Position numbers and translations under genes: made by a program. The notes beneath the pieces were generated by a model that saw only the letters and a program-made list of their open reading frames with translations, did no database searches and was not told the origin of the DNA. Source: Erwinia amylovora (GTDB lineage Bacteria > Pseudomonadota > Gammaproteobacteria > Enterobacterales > Enterobacteriaceae). From it: a stretch of DNA of 64,000 nucleotides. Location: positions 1,984,001 to 2,048,000 of the forward strand of contig NZ_CP066796.1 in assembly GCF_017161565.1 (NCBI RefSeq). The letters are read 5' to 3'. Shown one piece after another: positions 50,064-60,644 of this stretch; within the stretch, counting starts at the first letter, position 1, and each line of letters opens with the position of its first letter.

Positions 50064-51985
50064 GTTTCGCTTTCCTTCTTTTGCGCCGTTTTACGGCGGG
50101 GCCTTTTCGTTTTGTCAGTTGCCGGAGCGGGCAAGCCGCGAAACGCATACGCTGCGGGCTGTTGTCGTGCCTGTTGAATTAAACTGTGCAGCGTTTCCAC
50201 CAGCGGAGACATAAAGTCCTGATAACGACACTGCTTCTCGCTGATTTTCGTCAGCGTTGATTCCCAGTGGGCGGTCATATCCGGGCGTGCTGCCATCTCC
50301 GGCAGAGAGTGGATTAGCGCGCGTCCGGCGGGGCTGGAGTGAATGTAGCGCCCCTTCTTAAACAGGAAGGAGCGCTTAAACAGCAGCTCGATTATCCCGG
50401 CGCGCGTCGCCTCCGTACCTAAACCATCGGTCGCACGCAGCACTTTCTTGAGATCTTTATCCTGAACAAAACGTGCTATACCGGTCATTGCTGACAGTAA
50501 GGTCGCATCGGTGAAGGGGCGCGGTGGCTGTGTCTGCTTCTCCAGCACTTCGCCTCGTTCGCAAAGCAGCTCATCCCCTCTGGTGACTACCGGCAGAGGC
50601 GTGCCGTCGTTTTCTTCGTCACGCTCCTTGCTGCCCAGCAGCGCGCGCCAGCCGGCTTCCGCCAGAAAACGCGCTTTGGCAAGGAACTTACCGCCGGCGA
50701 TAGCTAATTCGATTACGCATTTACGATAGATCGCATCGGGGCAAAACTGCATCAGATACTGAGTGGCTATCAGGCAATAAATCTGCCGTTCGTGATCCGA
50801 AAGAGCGACCTGACTGCTGCGCGCAGTCGGAATAATCGCATGGTGAGCATCGACCTTTTTGTCGTCCCAGCAGCGGTTCTTCTGGTCACTGTTGAAATCG
50901 CCCGGCGGGGTCAGGTTCGGCAGATGGATATTAATCGCATTCAGCACCGCGTGCCGCCCGGCAAAATGCTCATCCGGCAGATGACGGCTGTCAGAACGGG
51001 GGTAAGTAATCAGCTTATGCGTTTCGTAAAGGCGCTGGCAGGTATCCAGCACCGTTTGCGCACTGAGTCCGAAGCGTTTACCCGCCTCAATTTGCAGGGC
51101 GGAAAGCGAAAACGGTAACGGTGCCGTCTCGTTTTCACGCTTATCGTTATAGCTGGTGACATGAGCGGGCTGTCCGCCGATCCGGGCCACCACATGCTCC
51201 GCCAGCGGACGATGCAGCAGACGCCCTTCATCATCCTGGTAAGGCTCACAGGAGTCGCTCGGCTGCCACAGGGCGACAAAACGCTCGTCTGCGGGCGTAA
51301 CAATGTGGGCACGGACTTCGAAGAAGTCTTTCGCCACAAAGTTTTCAATATCTTCATCGCGACGCACCACCAGCCCCAGCACCGGGGTCTGGACGCGACC
51401 TACGGAAAGCACGCCGTCATAGCCGGCATTGCGCCCTAACAGCGTGTAGGCCCGGGTCATATTGATTCCGTACAGCCAGTCAGCACGTGCACGCGCCAGC
51501 GCGGAAACACACAAAGGGATAAACTCGCGGTTTTCACGTAGCCGCCCTATGGCCCTTTCCACCGCCTGGGGGTTGAGGTCGTTAATCAGACAACGCTGCA
51601 CTTGCGCATGTTTTTCAGCGGGTAGCGTCAGGTAATCCAGCACTTCATCGACCAGCAGCTGGCCTTCCCGGTCCGGGTCACCAGCATGAACCACCACGCT
51701 GGCCTGCGACAGCAGCCCTTTGATCACATTGAGCTGTTTGGCCACCGACGGACGTGGCTGCAACCGCCATTTTTCCGGCACAATCGGCAAATCGGCCAAC
51801 GACCAGCGGGCGAAACGGCCGTTATAGCTGTCAGGCTGCGCCTGCTCCAGCAGGTGGCCGACGCACCAGGTCACCACCTGGTCGCTGCCACAGGCAATGT
51901 AGCCGTCACCACGACGATGGGGTTTGGGCAAAACATCCGCAATGGCGCGGGCAAGACTGGGTTTTTCGGCGATAAACAAACGCAT
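50060..51985 (-). CDS. topB: DNA topoisomerase III
   Basis: 641 aa. Toprim domain at the N-terminus ([32 protein letters not shown]), then the type IA core with the active-site Tyr in [13 protein letters not shown] (about residue 330) and a basic C-terminal tail [13 protein letters not shown]. It decatenates replication and recombination intermediates with RecQ. The short tail and length are close to E. coli TopB (653 aa). Confidence 0.97.
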   Translation of the reverse strand: MRLFIAEKPSLARAIADVLPKPHRRGDGYIACGSDQVVTWCVGHLLEQAQPDSYNGRFARWSLADLPIVPEKWRLQPRPSVAKQLNVIKGLLSQASVVVHAGDPDREGQLLVDEVLDYLTLPAEKHAQVQRCLINDLNPQAVERAIGRLRENREFIPLCVSALARARADWLYGINMTRAYTLLGRNAGYDGVLSVGRVQTPVLGLVVRRDEDIENFVAKDFFEVRAHIVTPADERFVALWQPSDSCEPYQDDEGRLLHRPLAEHVVARIGGQPAHVTSYNDKRENETAPLPFSLSALQIEAGKRFGLSAQTVLDTCQRLYETHKLITYPRSDSRHLPDEHFAGRHAVLNAINIHLPNLTPPGDFNSDQKNRCWDDKKVDAHHAIIPTARSSQVALSDHERQIYCLIATQYLMQFCPDAIYRKCVIELAIAGGKFLAKARFLAEAGWRALLGSKERDEENDGTPLPVVTRGDELLCERGEVLEKQTQPPRPFTDATLLSAMTGIARFVQDKDLKKVLRATDGLGTEATRAGIIELLFKRSFLFKKGRYIHSSPAGRALIHSLPEMAARPDMTAHWESTLTKISEKQCRYQDFMSPLVETLHSLIQQARQQPAAYAFRGLPAPATDKTKRPRRKTAQKKESET

Positions 51986-52003
51986 CCGCGGGGAATTTCC
52001 TGC

Positions 52004-52147
52004 TCAGGATTGGGTGACAAAAATGGCCCTTCCGGCCTGCTTCTTTCGGCTTGCGCCCATCAGTCCGGGCAAAACAGGCTGAAGGGCCGCCACGGCCTGC
52101 ACGCGCATCCGGCGACAGGCACATCGTTTATTTTCTGCGCTAATCAT
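52004..52147 (-). CDS. Possible 47-aa ORF between ydjA and topB
   Basis: An ATG starts on the base after the ydjA stop (TAAATG on the minus strand) and runs 47 codons (MISAENKRCACRRMRVQ...AIFVTQS) to a TGA 18 bp before topB. It is basic and Cys/Ala-rich, with no family I recognise. E. coli has selD here. An imperfect inverted repeat (52025-52039 with 52075-52088) lies inside it, so the space may be structural, not coding. Confidence 0.25.
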   Translation of the reverse strand: MISAENKRCACRRMRVQAVAALQPVLPGLMGASRKKQAGRAIFVTQS

Positions 52148-52708
52148 TTAAAAGTAGCTAATTAATGCGCCGCTGTCCGGCGGGACAACGTGGGTTGAAG
52201 ATTTGAGCTGCGGCGTTCCGAGGTAGAGGAAACCGACAATCGCATCCTGGGGGCGACAATGAAACGCTTCGCGTACCGGCTCTGCCTCCGTCCAGGCTCC
52301 GCTACGCCAAATACCGTTGAACCCCTGCGCGACAGCGGCCAGTTGCATCGCCATAACGGCGCATCCGGCGGAAACCACCTGCTCCCAGCGCGGGACTTTA
52401 GGATGGTCTTCGCAATGGGCTACTACGGTAATGATCATCGGTGCCCGGTAGGGCGCACGCCGCGCTTTCTCAATCGCTTTCTCATCCAGCCGTGCATCGT
52501 GCGACAATTTTTCCAGCAGCGCGCTGAAACGGTCACGTCCTTCATTTTCGATAATAATAAAACGCCAGGGCTTAAGCGTGCCGTGGTCGGGGGCGCGCTG
52601 GCCAGCAGATAAAATATGCTTTAAGGCTGCACCTGCCGGGGCTGGCTCAACCAGACGGGAGGCAGAGCGGCGGTTGATCAGTAATTCCAGAGCATCCATA
52701 GCATCCAT
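52148..52708 (-). CDS. ydjA: Nitroreductase family protein YdjA
   Basis: 186 aa, among the smallest FMN nitroreductases: [35 protein letters not shown], and [14 protein letters not shown]. coli YdjA is 183 aa; here the start carries a duplicated ATGGATGCT, so [16 protein letters not shown] is 5 bp before the first ATG, which supports 52708. Physiological substrate unknown. Confidence 0.94.
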   Translation of the reverse strand: MDAMDALELLINRRSASRLVEPAPAGAALKHILSAGQRAPDHGTLKPWRFIIIENEGRDRFSALLEKLSHDARLDEKAIEKARRAPYRAPMIITVVAHCEDHPKVPRWEQVVSAGCAVMAMQLAAVAQGFNGIWRSGAWTEAEPVREAFHCRPQDAIVGFLYLGTPQLKSSTHVVPPDSGALISYF

Positions 52709-52900
52709 AGCATCCTCCTGATAATGATTGTCTCAGGCAGAAACTAGCACAGGATGATGTTTTGTTACAGCATTGCACTTTTTCCTGCTGACAATTTCGC
52801 CCCTGCTAATTAGGATGTCAGGCATTATTGCCCGGTTTAGCGGATGCGATGTGGTAATCTTCCTCCGCACCGGGCATTTCATTGCCATTATGGAGAGTCT

Positions 52901-54754
52901 ATGCGCGTGTTATGGCGGATTATCGCTACTATCTTTAAGTGGACGTGGCGGGTGCTTAACTTCGTTCGCGAATTTGTGCTTAACCTGTTCCTGATCCTGC
53001 TGATTGTTGTCGCCCTGGGGCTTTGGTTCCAGTTACATAATGCCAGCACGCCGGCAGCCACGCAAAAAGGCGCGCTGGTCGTCAACCTGAGCGGCGTGGT
53101 GGTAGATAAACCGTCCGTCAGCAATAAGTTCAGCAAGATTGGCCGCCAGTTGTTAGGTGCCAGCAGTGACCGCCTTAAGGAAAATTCCCTGTTTGACGTG
53201 GTGGACGCCATTCGTCAGGCAAAAGACGATGCGAATATCACCGGTGTGGTGCTCGACCTGCGTAACTTTGCCGGCGCGGACCAGCCATCGCTGCAATATA
53301 TTGGTAAAGCGCTGCGTGAGTTCCGTGACGGCGGTAAACCGATCTTCGCCAGCGGAGAGAGCTACAGCCAGGCACAGTACTATCTTGCCAGTTTTGCTAA
53401 CAAAATTTACCTGTCGCCGCTGGGTAACGTTGACCTGCATGGTTTCGCTACCCACAGCCTGTATTATAAAACCCTGATCGATAAGCTGAAAGTCAGCTCC
53501 CATGTGTTCCGCGTAGGCACATACAAGTCAGCGGTAGAACCTTTCCTGCGTGACAGCATGTCACCGGAGGCGCGAGATGCTGATGGTCGCTGGATCGGGA
53601 AACTGTGGCAGAATTACCTTAATACGCTGGCCGCTAACCGCCAGATAACAGCCGATCAGGTCTTCCCTGGCGCACAGGGCATGCTGAACGGGCTACAAAA
53701 ATTTGGCGGTGATACCGCTCAGTACGCAAAAGAGAATAAACTGGTGGATGAACTGGCTTCTGCGTCGCGGGTTGAACACGAATTAGCCAAAACCTTCGGC
53801 TGGGATAAAGAAGCGAACAATTACCGCGGCACCAGCATCTATGACTATCAGGTGAAAGACAGCAGCAGCGACGGTAATGTGGCGGTGATTCTGGCCAGCG
53901 GTGCGATAGCGGATGGCGAGGAAACGCCGGGCAGCGTTGGCGGTGATACCACCGCGCTGCAAATCCGCGCCGCGCGCCTCGATCCTAAAATCAAAGCCAT
54001 CGTCTTCCGCGTTAACAGCCCGGGTGGCAGCGTGACGGCATCTGAAACCATTCGCGAAGAACTGGCGGCGGCGAAAGACGCTGGCAAGCCTGTAGTGGTT
54101 TCTATGGGCGGTATGGCGGCCTCAGGCGGCTATTGGGTATCAACGCCGGCAGATTATATTATTGCCAGCCCGAATACGCTGACCGGCTCCATTGGTATCT
54201 TCAGCGTGATCAACACCGTAGAGAACTCGCTGGAGGCCATTGGCGTCCATACCGACGGCGTGTCGACCTCACCGCTGGCAGATGTAGCCAGCACCCGGGC
54301 GCTGCCAGCGGAAGTGCAGCAGATGACGCAGTTAAGCATCGATAAGGGTTATCAGAACTTCATCGATCTGGTCGCTAAATCGCGTCATAAGACCCCCGGG
54401 GAGATTGACCAGATAGCACAGGGGCATGTCTGGACCGGCAGTGATGCGAAAGCTAACGGGCTGATCGATGCGCTGGGTGATTTTGATGATGCGGTTACCA
54501 AAGCGGCAGAACTGGCAAAACTGCACACGCCACAGCTGAGCTGGTATCATGACGAGCCAGGTTTGCTGGATATGTTGGTCAGCCAGGTCGAAGTTGCGGC
54601 ACATGCAGCGCTGCCAGCCACCCTGAAAGCGTATTTACCTGCGCCAATGCTTGATGTGATGTCGGCAATGAATAAACAACCGGGCCTGATGGATAAGCTC
54701 AACGATCCGCAAAACCGCTATGCTCTCTGTCTGACCTGCGGAGATGTGAAATAA
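52901..54754 (+). CDS. sppA: Protease IV (signal peptide peptidase A)
   Basis: 617 aa with one N-terminal membrane helix (FVLNLFLILLIVVALGLW) and two tandem ClpP-like domains. The catalytic Lys is in VFRVGTYKSAVEPF in the first domain and the Ser in SMGGMAASGGYW in the second, as in E. coli SppA. It degrades cleaved signal peptides in the membrane. ATG 52901 follows GGAGAG; the longer frame is not conserved. Confidence 0.97.
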   Translation: MRVLWRIIATIFKWTWRVLNFVREFVLNLFLILLIVVALGLWFQLHNASTPAATQKGALVVNLSGVVVDKPSVSNKFSKIGRQLLGASSDRLKENSLFDVVDAIRQAKDDANITGVVLDLRNFAGADQPSLQYIGKALREFRDGGKPIFASGESYSQAQYYLASFANKIYLSPLGNVDLHGFATHSLYYKTLIDKLKVSSHVFRVGTYKSAVEPFLRDSMSPEARDADGRWIGKLWQNYLNTLAANRQITADQVFPGAQGMLNGLQKFGGDTAQYAKENKLVDELASASRVEHELAKTFGWDKEANNYRGTSIYDYQVKDSSSDGNVAVILASGAIADGEETPGSVGGDTTALQIRAARLDPKIKAIVFRVNSPGGSVTASETIREELAAAKDAGKPVVVSMGGMAASGGYWVSTPADYIIASPNTLTGSIGIFSVINTVENSLEAIGVHTDGVSTSPLADVASTRALPAEVQQMTQLSIDKGYQNFIDLVAKSRHKTPGEIDQIAQGHVWTGSDAKANGLIDALGDFDDAVTKAAELAKLHTPQLSWYHDEPGLLDMLVSQVEVAAHAALPATLKAYLPAPMLDVMSAMNKQPGLMDKLNDPQNRYALCLTCGDVK

Positions 54755-54877
54755 CGGGCAGCGCCGTACATGTTTCAATTGTGTGACGTCACCTTAGCCC
54801 GGCCATCATTGGTCGGGCTGCTTTCACCCCTTTTTCCCATTATACTGCGCTCTTTGAGTCACTCCCTGAGTTTACCA

Positions 54878-55891
54878 ATGCAAAAGAAATCCATTTACGT
54901 CGCCTATACTGGCGGGACCATCGGCATGCAGCGCTCCGAACAGGGTTTTATTCCGGTCTCCGGGCATCTGCAGAAACAGCTGGCCAATATGCCAGAGTTC
55001 CACCGGCCAGAAATGCCTGATTTCACCATCCATGAATATCAGCCTTTGATTGACTCATCAGATATGACCCCCCAGGACTGGCAAACCATCGCCGAGGATA
55101 TAAAGCAAAACTACGATCGCTACGACGGTTTTGTCATCCTGCACGGGACGGACACCATGGCGTTTACCGCCTCGGCACTCTCATTTATGCTGGAAAACCT
55201 CGCCAAGCCGGTTATCGTGACCGGGTCACAGATACCGCTTGAACAGCTGCGCTCCGACGGGCAGCAGAATTTGCTGAATTCTCTGTTTGTCGCCGCTAAC
55301 TACCCGATTAATGAAGTCACGCTGTTCTTCAATAATACCCTGTACCGCGGCAACCGCACCACCAAGGCACATGCCGATGGCTTCAACGCTTTTGCCTCGC
55401 CCAATCTGCCCCCCTTGCTGGAAGCGGGTATCCATATTCGACGTCTCAATACCTCTCCGGCCCCTGCTGGCGATGGAGCATTGGTGGTTCACCCTATCAC
55501 CCCGCAGCCGATCGGGGTCGTTACCCTCTATCCCGGTATTTCGGCCGAAGTGGTGCGTAATTTTCTTCAGCAGCCGGTTAAAGCGCTGATCCTGCGCTCT
55601 TATGGCGTCGGTAATGCGCCGCAGAATAAAGCGTTTCTTCAGGAGCTGTGTGACGCCACCCGGCGCGGCATTGTGGTGGTGAATCTGACTCAGTGTATCT
55701 CCGGTAAAGTCAATATGGGCGGTTACGCCACCGGAAACGCGTTGGCGCATGCAGGTGTGGTGAGCGGCGCAGATCTGACCGTTGAAGCCACGTTGACCAA
55801 GCTGCACTACCTGCTGAGCCAGGATCTGACCAGCGATGAAATCCGCCAGCTGATGAAGCAAAATTTGCGCGGCGAACTGACCCCGGACTGA
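54878..55891 (+). CDS. ansA: L-asparaginase I (cytoplasmic)
   Basis: 337 aa, matching E. coli AnsA. AYTGGTIGM has the nucleophilic Thr and FVILHGTDTMAFTASAL the second Thr-Asp pair. It hydrolyses asparagine to aspartate and ammonia. I use ATG 54878 (MQKKSIYVAYTGG), not the in-frame start 36 codons earlier. It is followed 7 bp later by pncA. Confidence 0.97.
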   Translation: MQKKSIYVAYTGGTIGMQRSEQGFIPVSGHLQKQLANMPEFHRPEMPDFTIHEYQPLIDSSDMTPQDWQTIAEDIKQNYDRYDGFVILHGTDTMAFTASALSFMLENLAKPVIVTGSQIPLEQLRSDGQQNLLNSLFVAANYPINEVTLFFNNTLYRGNRTTKAHADGFNAFASPNLPPLLEAGIHIRRLNTSPAPAGDGALVVHPITPQPIGVVTLYPGISAEVVRNFLQQPVKALILRSYGVGNAPQNKAFLQELCDATRRGIVVVNLTQCISGKVNMGGYATGNALAHAGVVSGADLTVEATLTKLHYLLSQDLTSDEIRQLMKQNLRGELTPD

Positions 55892-55898
55892 GGTAACG

Positions 55899-56513
55899 AT
55901 GAGAATACGTCAGGCATTGTTGTTAATAGACCTGCAAAATGACTTTTGTTCCGGCGGGGCTTTGGCCGTCAGCGAAGGGGAACAGACCATCGCCGTCGCT
56001 AATCGCCTTGCTGCCGAATTTCAGCAACGCGGCGAGGCAGTCATCGCCACCCTCGACTGGCATCCTGCAGATCATGGCAGTTTTGCCTCTAACGCCGGGA
56101 CAATAGCGGGAACCCTGGGCGATTTGAACGGGTTACCACAAATCTGGTGGCCGGATCATTGCGTGCAGCATAGCCAGGGTGCGCAGCTGCATCCTCTGCT
56201 CGATCGCGCAGCAATCAGCCTGCTGGTGCACAAAGGTGAGAATGCAGAAATTGATAGCTACAGTGCATTTTATGATAATGGCCATCGCCAGCAGACGCGG
56301 TTACACGGCTGGCTGCATGAGCATGGCATTACGGCCCTGACTGTGATGGGCCTGGCGACCGATTACTGCGTGAAGTTTAGCGTGATGGATGCACTGGATC
56401 TGGGCTACCGGGTGACGGTGGTGAGAGCGGGCTGCCGTGGCGTCAATCTCCATCCTGATGACAGTGAAAACGCCCTGATGACGATGGCACAGGCAGGTGC
56501 CATCATCATTTAA
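55899..56513 (+). CDS. pncA: Nicotinamidase
   Basis: 204 aa isochorismatase-like hydrolase: LLIDLQNDFCSGGAL (catalytic Asp), LDWHPADHGSFAS (metal His), VHKGENAEIDSYSAF (Lys), and GLATDYCVKFS (nucleophilic Cys). It deamidates nicotinamide to nicotinate in NAD salvage. It is co-oriented with ansA at 7 bp. Confidence 0.96.
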   Translation: MRIRQALLLIDLQNDFCSGGALAVSEGEQTIAVANRLAAEFQQRGEAVIATLDWHPADHGSFASNAGTIAGTLGDLNGLPQIWWPDHCVQHSQGAQLHPLLDRAAISLLVHKGENAEIDSYSAFYDNGHRQQTRLHGWLHEHGITALTVMGLATDYCVKFSVMDALDLGYRVTVVRAGCRGVNLHPDDSENALMTMAQAGAIII

Positions 56514-56553
56514 CCGTGAGTGCGGCGGGGCCGGAACGGGCTGCCCCCGCTTT

Positions 56554-56595
56554 GGTTGCAGTAATTTATTCCTGCAGGAATAAATTACTGCAACC
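56554..56595. repeat. 42-bp perfect palindrome at the 3' end of yeaC
   Basis: The 21-bp arm 56554-56574 (GGTTGCAGTAATTTATTCCT then G) is followed directly by its exact reverse complement 56575-56595, with no mismatch and no spacer. It covers the yeaC stop codon and its last two codons (yeaC TAA at 56585-56587) and lies 40 bp after pncA. Confidence 0.95.
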
Positions 56596-56863
56596 TGATG
56601 CGAGTTACCGTCTCATCGCTGATACCGAACTCCTCTTTCAGCTGCTTTTTGCTTTTCATAACTATTTCCCCGCCCTTAGCCACACTCATATGCTGCGGGT
56701 TATCGTTATTTCTCGCCTGCCAGAGTAGCACCAGCTGCAGGCTGTGCTCTTTTTGCTCCGGCGTCAGCGCAACGCCATCGGCCCATTTGCCGGTTTCTAC
56801 GGCGGTGACCAGTCGCTGATACACTTCCGCAGTCATGCCGTCGATCATCTCATCCAGTTCCAT
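56585..56863 (-). CDS. yeaC: DUF1315 family protein YeaC
   Basis: 92 aa, small and soluble: MELDEMIDGMTAEVYQRLVTAVETGKWADGVALTPEQKE, LQLVLLWQARNND. It matches YeaC from the N-terminus; the last ten residues (DETVTRIRLQ) differ from E. coli, and the final codons sit in a perfect palindrome. I use the third possible start (ATG 56863), 5 bp after AAGGAG, which overlaps the msrB stop. Function unknown. Confidence 0.93.
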   Translation of the reverse strand: MELDEMIDGMTAEVYQRLVTAVETGKWADGVALTPEQKEHSLQLVLLWQARNNDNPQHMSVAKGGEIVMKSKKQLKEEFGISDETVTRIRLQ

Positions 56864-56872
56864 CATCACTCC

Positions 56873-57283
56873 TTAGCCGGGCGTTTTATTGCCATCGCCA
56901 TCAGTAAAACTTAGCGCCGCTGAATTAACACAAAAGCGTTCGCCGGTTGGCTGCGGGCCATCCGGGAAAACATGGCCAAGATGAGCGTCACAGCTGCCGC
57001 AGCGAATTTCAATGCGCTGCATGCCGTGGGTGTCATCCTCAAGATAGCGGATAGCCTCATCGCTCCAGGATTGATAAAAGCTGGGCCAGCCACAGCCTGA
57101 ATCATATTTAGCCCCGGAGAGGAACAGCGGTGCCTGGCAAATCAGACAATGATAAATGCCTTCGCTTTTATTGTGCAGCAGCTTGCCGGAATAAGGAGGC
57201 TCAGTACCACGCTGTTGCGTTACATAGTGCTGCATATCCGTCAAGGCGTTTTCGGGTGAAAAAGAGGTGTCTTCATTAGCCAT
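56873..57283 (-). CDS. msrB: Peptide-methionine (R)-S-oxide reductase
   Basis: 136 aa. The zinc site is formed by CLIC and CGSC, and the catalytic Cys is in [19 protein letters not shown] and [10 protein letters not shown] are family motifs. It repairs methionine-R-sulfoxide. It is divergent from gapA and forms a probable operon with yeaC. Confidence 0.97.
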   Translation of the reverse strand: MANEDTSFSPENALTDMQHYVTQQRGTEPPYSGKLLHNKSEGIYHCLICQAPLFLSGAKYDSGCGWPSFYQSWSDEAIRYLEDDTHGMQRIEIRCGSCDAHLGHVFPDGPQPTGERFCVNSAALSFTDGDGNKTPG

Positions 57284-57401
57284 ATTGGACTCTCTGACCA
57301 GGTTAATCTGCCATTTACAGCGCTTATTCTAACAAACACTTAACAATGTCAGGTGAATTTTTCGTATTCACCCGGCAACCTTTGCAGAGCTGGTTTAAAA
57401 T

Positions 57402-57417
57402 TGTGATGCAGATCACC
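57402..57417. promoter_or_regulatory. CRP binding site between msrB and gapA
   Basis: TGTGATGCAGATCACC, 15 of 16 to the TGTGA-N6-TCACA pattern apart from the final base. It lies about 150 bp upstream of the gapA promoter, fitting catabolite control of a minor gapA promoter or of msrB. Confidence 0.65.
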
Positions 57418-57551
57418 ATTCAGAGCATGCGTCCCTTTAGATCAGAACAAACTGCCCCAAAATCAGTCCTGCCATTGGTGAGAAAAGCGGTTTTATCTTG
57501 AATAATTCCTGTTCTGAGGTTGATTTGTCACAACGATTGACACGATTCCGC

Positions 57552-58618
<1,067 letters not shown>

Positions 58619-58687
58619 GTTATCAGCCGTATAAACTGGAACAGCTTAAGGCAGTTTAAGTTTTAAGGCTGGATGTGAAACGAACCT

Positions 58688-58712
58688 GAGGGCGACGCAT
58701 GTCGCCCTTTTT
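58688..58712 (+). terminator. gapA terminator
   Basis: AGGGCGAC-GCAT-GTCGCCCT followed by TTTT, 69 bp after the gapA stop. Confidence 0.85.
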
Positions 58713-58738
58713 GTCGCTTAACTTCTTGAGGCTGACTT

Positions 58739-59617
58739 ATGAACGAGAAAATATTCTCCCTGCCTGTGCATAACCAGTTGACCCCCTACCTTTCACAGCG
58801 ACAAATGGGCGAGTTACCGGTCATGGTCATCACCCATCCGAAAGTTCGCGCAGCCGTCGCCCTTCAGGGCGCCCATCTGGTTGCCTGGCAACCCAGTGGT
58901 GAAAAACCCGTTATCTGGATTAGCGATAAAACCCCGCTACGTGACGGCAAAGCGATCCGCGGCGGTGTGCCTGTCTGTTGGCCCTGGTTTGGCCCGGCCG
59001 GCGAGCCAGCACATGGCTTTGCCCGTAACCTGCCCTGGGAGCTTTCCGCACATGATGAGAACGACCAGTGCGTGATGCTGACGCTGGCACTGAAAAGCAG
59101 TGAAAAAACCAGGAAGTTATGGCCACACAACTTTACCCTGTTTGCCCGGTTTCGTCTGGGCGAACGCTGTGAAATTGAACTTGAAGCACATGGCGAATTT
59201 GAGTCAACCGCCGCGCTGCACAGTTACTTCGCGGTGGCTGATATCGATGGCGTTTCGGTCAGCGGCCTGGGGCCGAACTACATTGATAAAGTTAAAGATG
59301 GCCTGACAGGAACGTCTGACGACGGCGTACAGACCTATCCTCATTGCACTGACCGAATTTACACGCAGCCTGAAAACCGCAGCATTATTAGCGATAAAAG
59401 CGGAGAGCGGGTAATTGAAGTTCATCACCACCATCATAGTGACGTTGTCACCTGGAATCCGGGACCGGAGCGGTCATGCAGCATGGCCGATATGGCCAAT
59501 GAGGGTTATAAAACCATGGTTTGTGTTGAAACGGCGCATATTAGTCAGCCAATGATCAGCCGCGACGACAGGCCAGCCCGCCTGGCAACCACCTTCAGGG
59601 TTCACAGCAAAAAGTGA
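58739..59617 (+). CDS. yeaD: D-hexose-6-phosphate mutarotase
   Basis: 292 aa galactose-mutarotase-like beta-sandwich. VALQGAHLVAWQPSGEKPVIWIS, RGGVPVCWPWFGP and HGFARNLPWEL form the substrate cleft with catalytic His, and GFE-type Glu follows. It interconverts anomers of glucose-6-phosphate. A run of five His (about residues 230-234) lies before SDVVTWNPGP. It is next to gapA, as in E. coli. Confidence 0.95.
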   Translation: MNEKIFSLPVHNQLTPYLSQRQMGELPVMVITHPKVRAAVALQGAHLVAWQPSGEKPVIWISDKTPLRDGKAIRGGVPVCWPWFGPAGEPAHGFARNLPWELSAHDENDQCVMLTLALKSSEKTRKLWPHNFTLFARFRLGERCEIELEAHGEFESTAALHSYFAVADIDGVSVSGLGPNYIDKVKDGLTGTSDDGVQTYPHCTDRIYTQPENRSIISDKSGERVIEVHHHHHSDVVTWNPGPERSCSMADMANEGYKTMVCVETAHISQPMISRDDRPARLATTFRVHSKK

Positions 59618-59713
59618 AGTTTCCGTGGCGTGTCCGGCACCAACTCCTGACTGAATAACGCCGCGCAATGCTGATGCAGCAGTGCCGTCAAGCGGTTAAG
59701 GCCGCCTGAGACT

Positions 59714-60565
59714 TCAAACGACGTCCAGCGGCACCCTTACCGTTGGCGGCGGGAATGCCTGATTAATCAGGGCCAACTCATCGCTGTTAAAGGTAATACC
59801 CAGCGCCGCAGCATTATCCTTTACGTGCGCGATACTGCTGGCTTTGGGGATCGCAATAACTCCGTCATTGCGGATAACCCACGCCAGCAACAGCTGAGCG
59901 ATGCTGATGCGTTTTTGTTGTGCTATCTGCTGCAACACCGGGTGGTTCATCAGGGCGCCACGCAGCCTGCCCGCCCGGGCGAGTGGGCAGTAAGCCATAA
60001 CCGGCATGCCTTGCTGCTGACATGCCGGCAATAAGTCGAACTCAACGCCGCGCGAGGCCAGATGATAAAGGATCTGGTTGCCGGCACAGGTGTTACCGCC
60101 CTTTTCTGACCATAGCTCTTGCAGAGAGTCGCTATCGAAGTTCGAGACACCCCATCTGCGGATTTTACCCTGCTGTTGCAAAGCGTCCATTGCCCTTATC
60201 GTCTCTTCAAGGGGGATATTACCGCGCCAGTGAAGAAGATAGAGATCAAGATAATCTGTTTTAAGGCGTTTAAGGCTGCGTTCACAGGCTGCTAACGCAT
60301 CAAATTCGCCGGCATGCCAGGGGTAAAACTTTGATACCAGCCAGGCGCTGTCGCGCCGACCGATCAGTGCGTCACCGACGACCCGTTCCGCACCGCCATC
60401 GGCATACATCTCTGCTGTGTCTATCAGGGTAAGGCCCATGTCCAGCCCCGCCTGTAAAGCAGTGACCTCTTGCCGATGCTGCCCGGCCTCTTCCCCCATA
60501 AACCACGTACCCTGTCCGATAGCAGGCAGGACTGCGCCATCAGTGAAAACAACCGTTCGACTCAT
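59714..60565 (-). CDS. yeaE: Aldo/keto reductase YeaE
   Basis: 283 aa TIM barrel: GQGTWFMGE, LIDTAEMYADGGAERVVGDAL (Asp-Tyr), LVSKFYPWHA (Lys) and the NADP-binding IPKASSIAHVKDNAAALG. E. coli YeaE reduces methylglyoxal and small aldehydes. I use ATG 60565 with GGGAGAG upstream; the longer frame adds an unconserved leader. Confidence 0.95.
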   Translation of the reverse strand: MSRTVVFTDGAVLPAIGQGTWFMGEEAGQHRQEVTALQAGLDMGLTLIDTAEMYADGGAERVVGDALIGRRDSAWLVSKFYPWHAGEFDALAACERSLKRLKTDYLDLYLLHWRGNIPLEETIRAMDALQQQGKIRRWGVSNFDSDSLQELWSEKGGNTCAGNQILYHLASRGVEFDLLPACQQQGMPVMAYCPLARAGRLRGALMNHPVLQQIAQQKRISIAQLLLAWVIRNDGVIAIPKASSIAHVKDNAAALGITFNSDELALINQAFPPPTVRVPLDVV

Positions 60566-60644
60566 CAGACTCTCCCTGCTTTGTTTTGGTGCGCCGTGAT
60601 GATGCAAAGGGCCTGATATGCACTCAATCAGGGCGTCGGGATAA

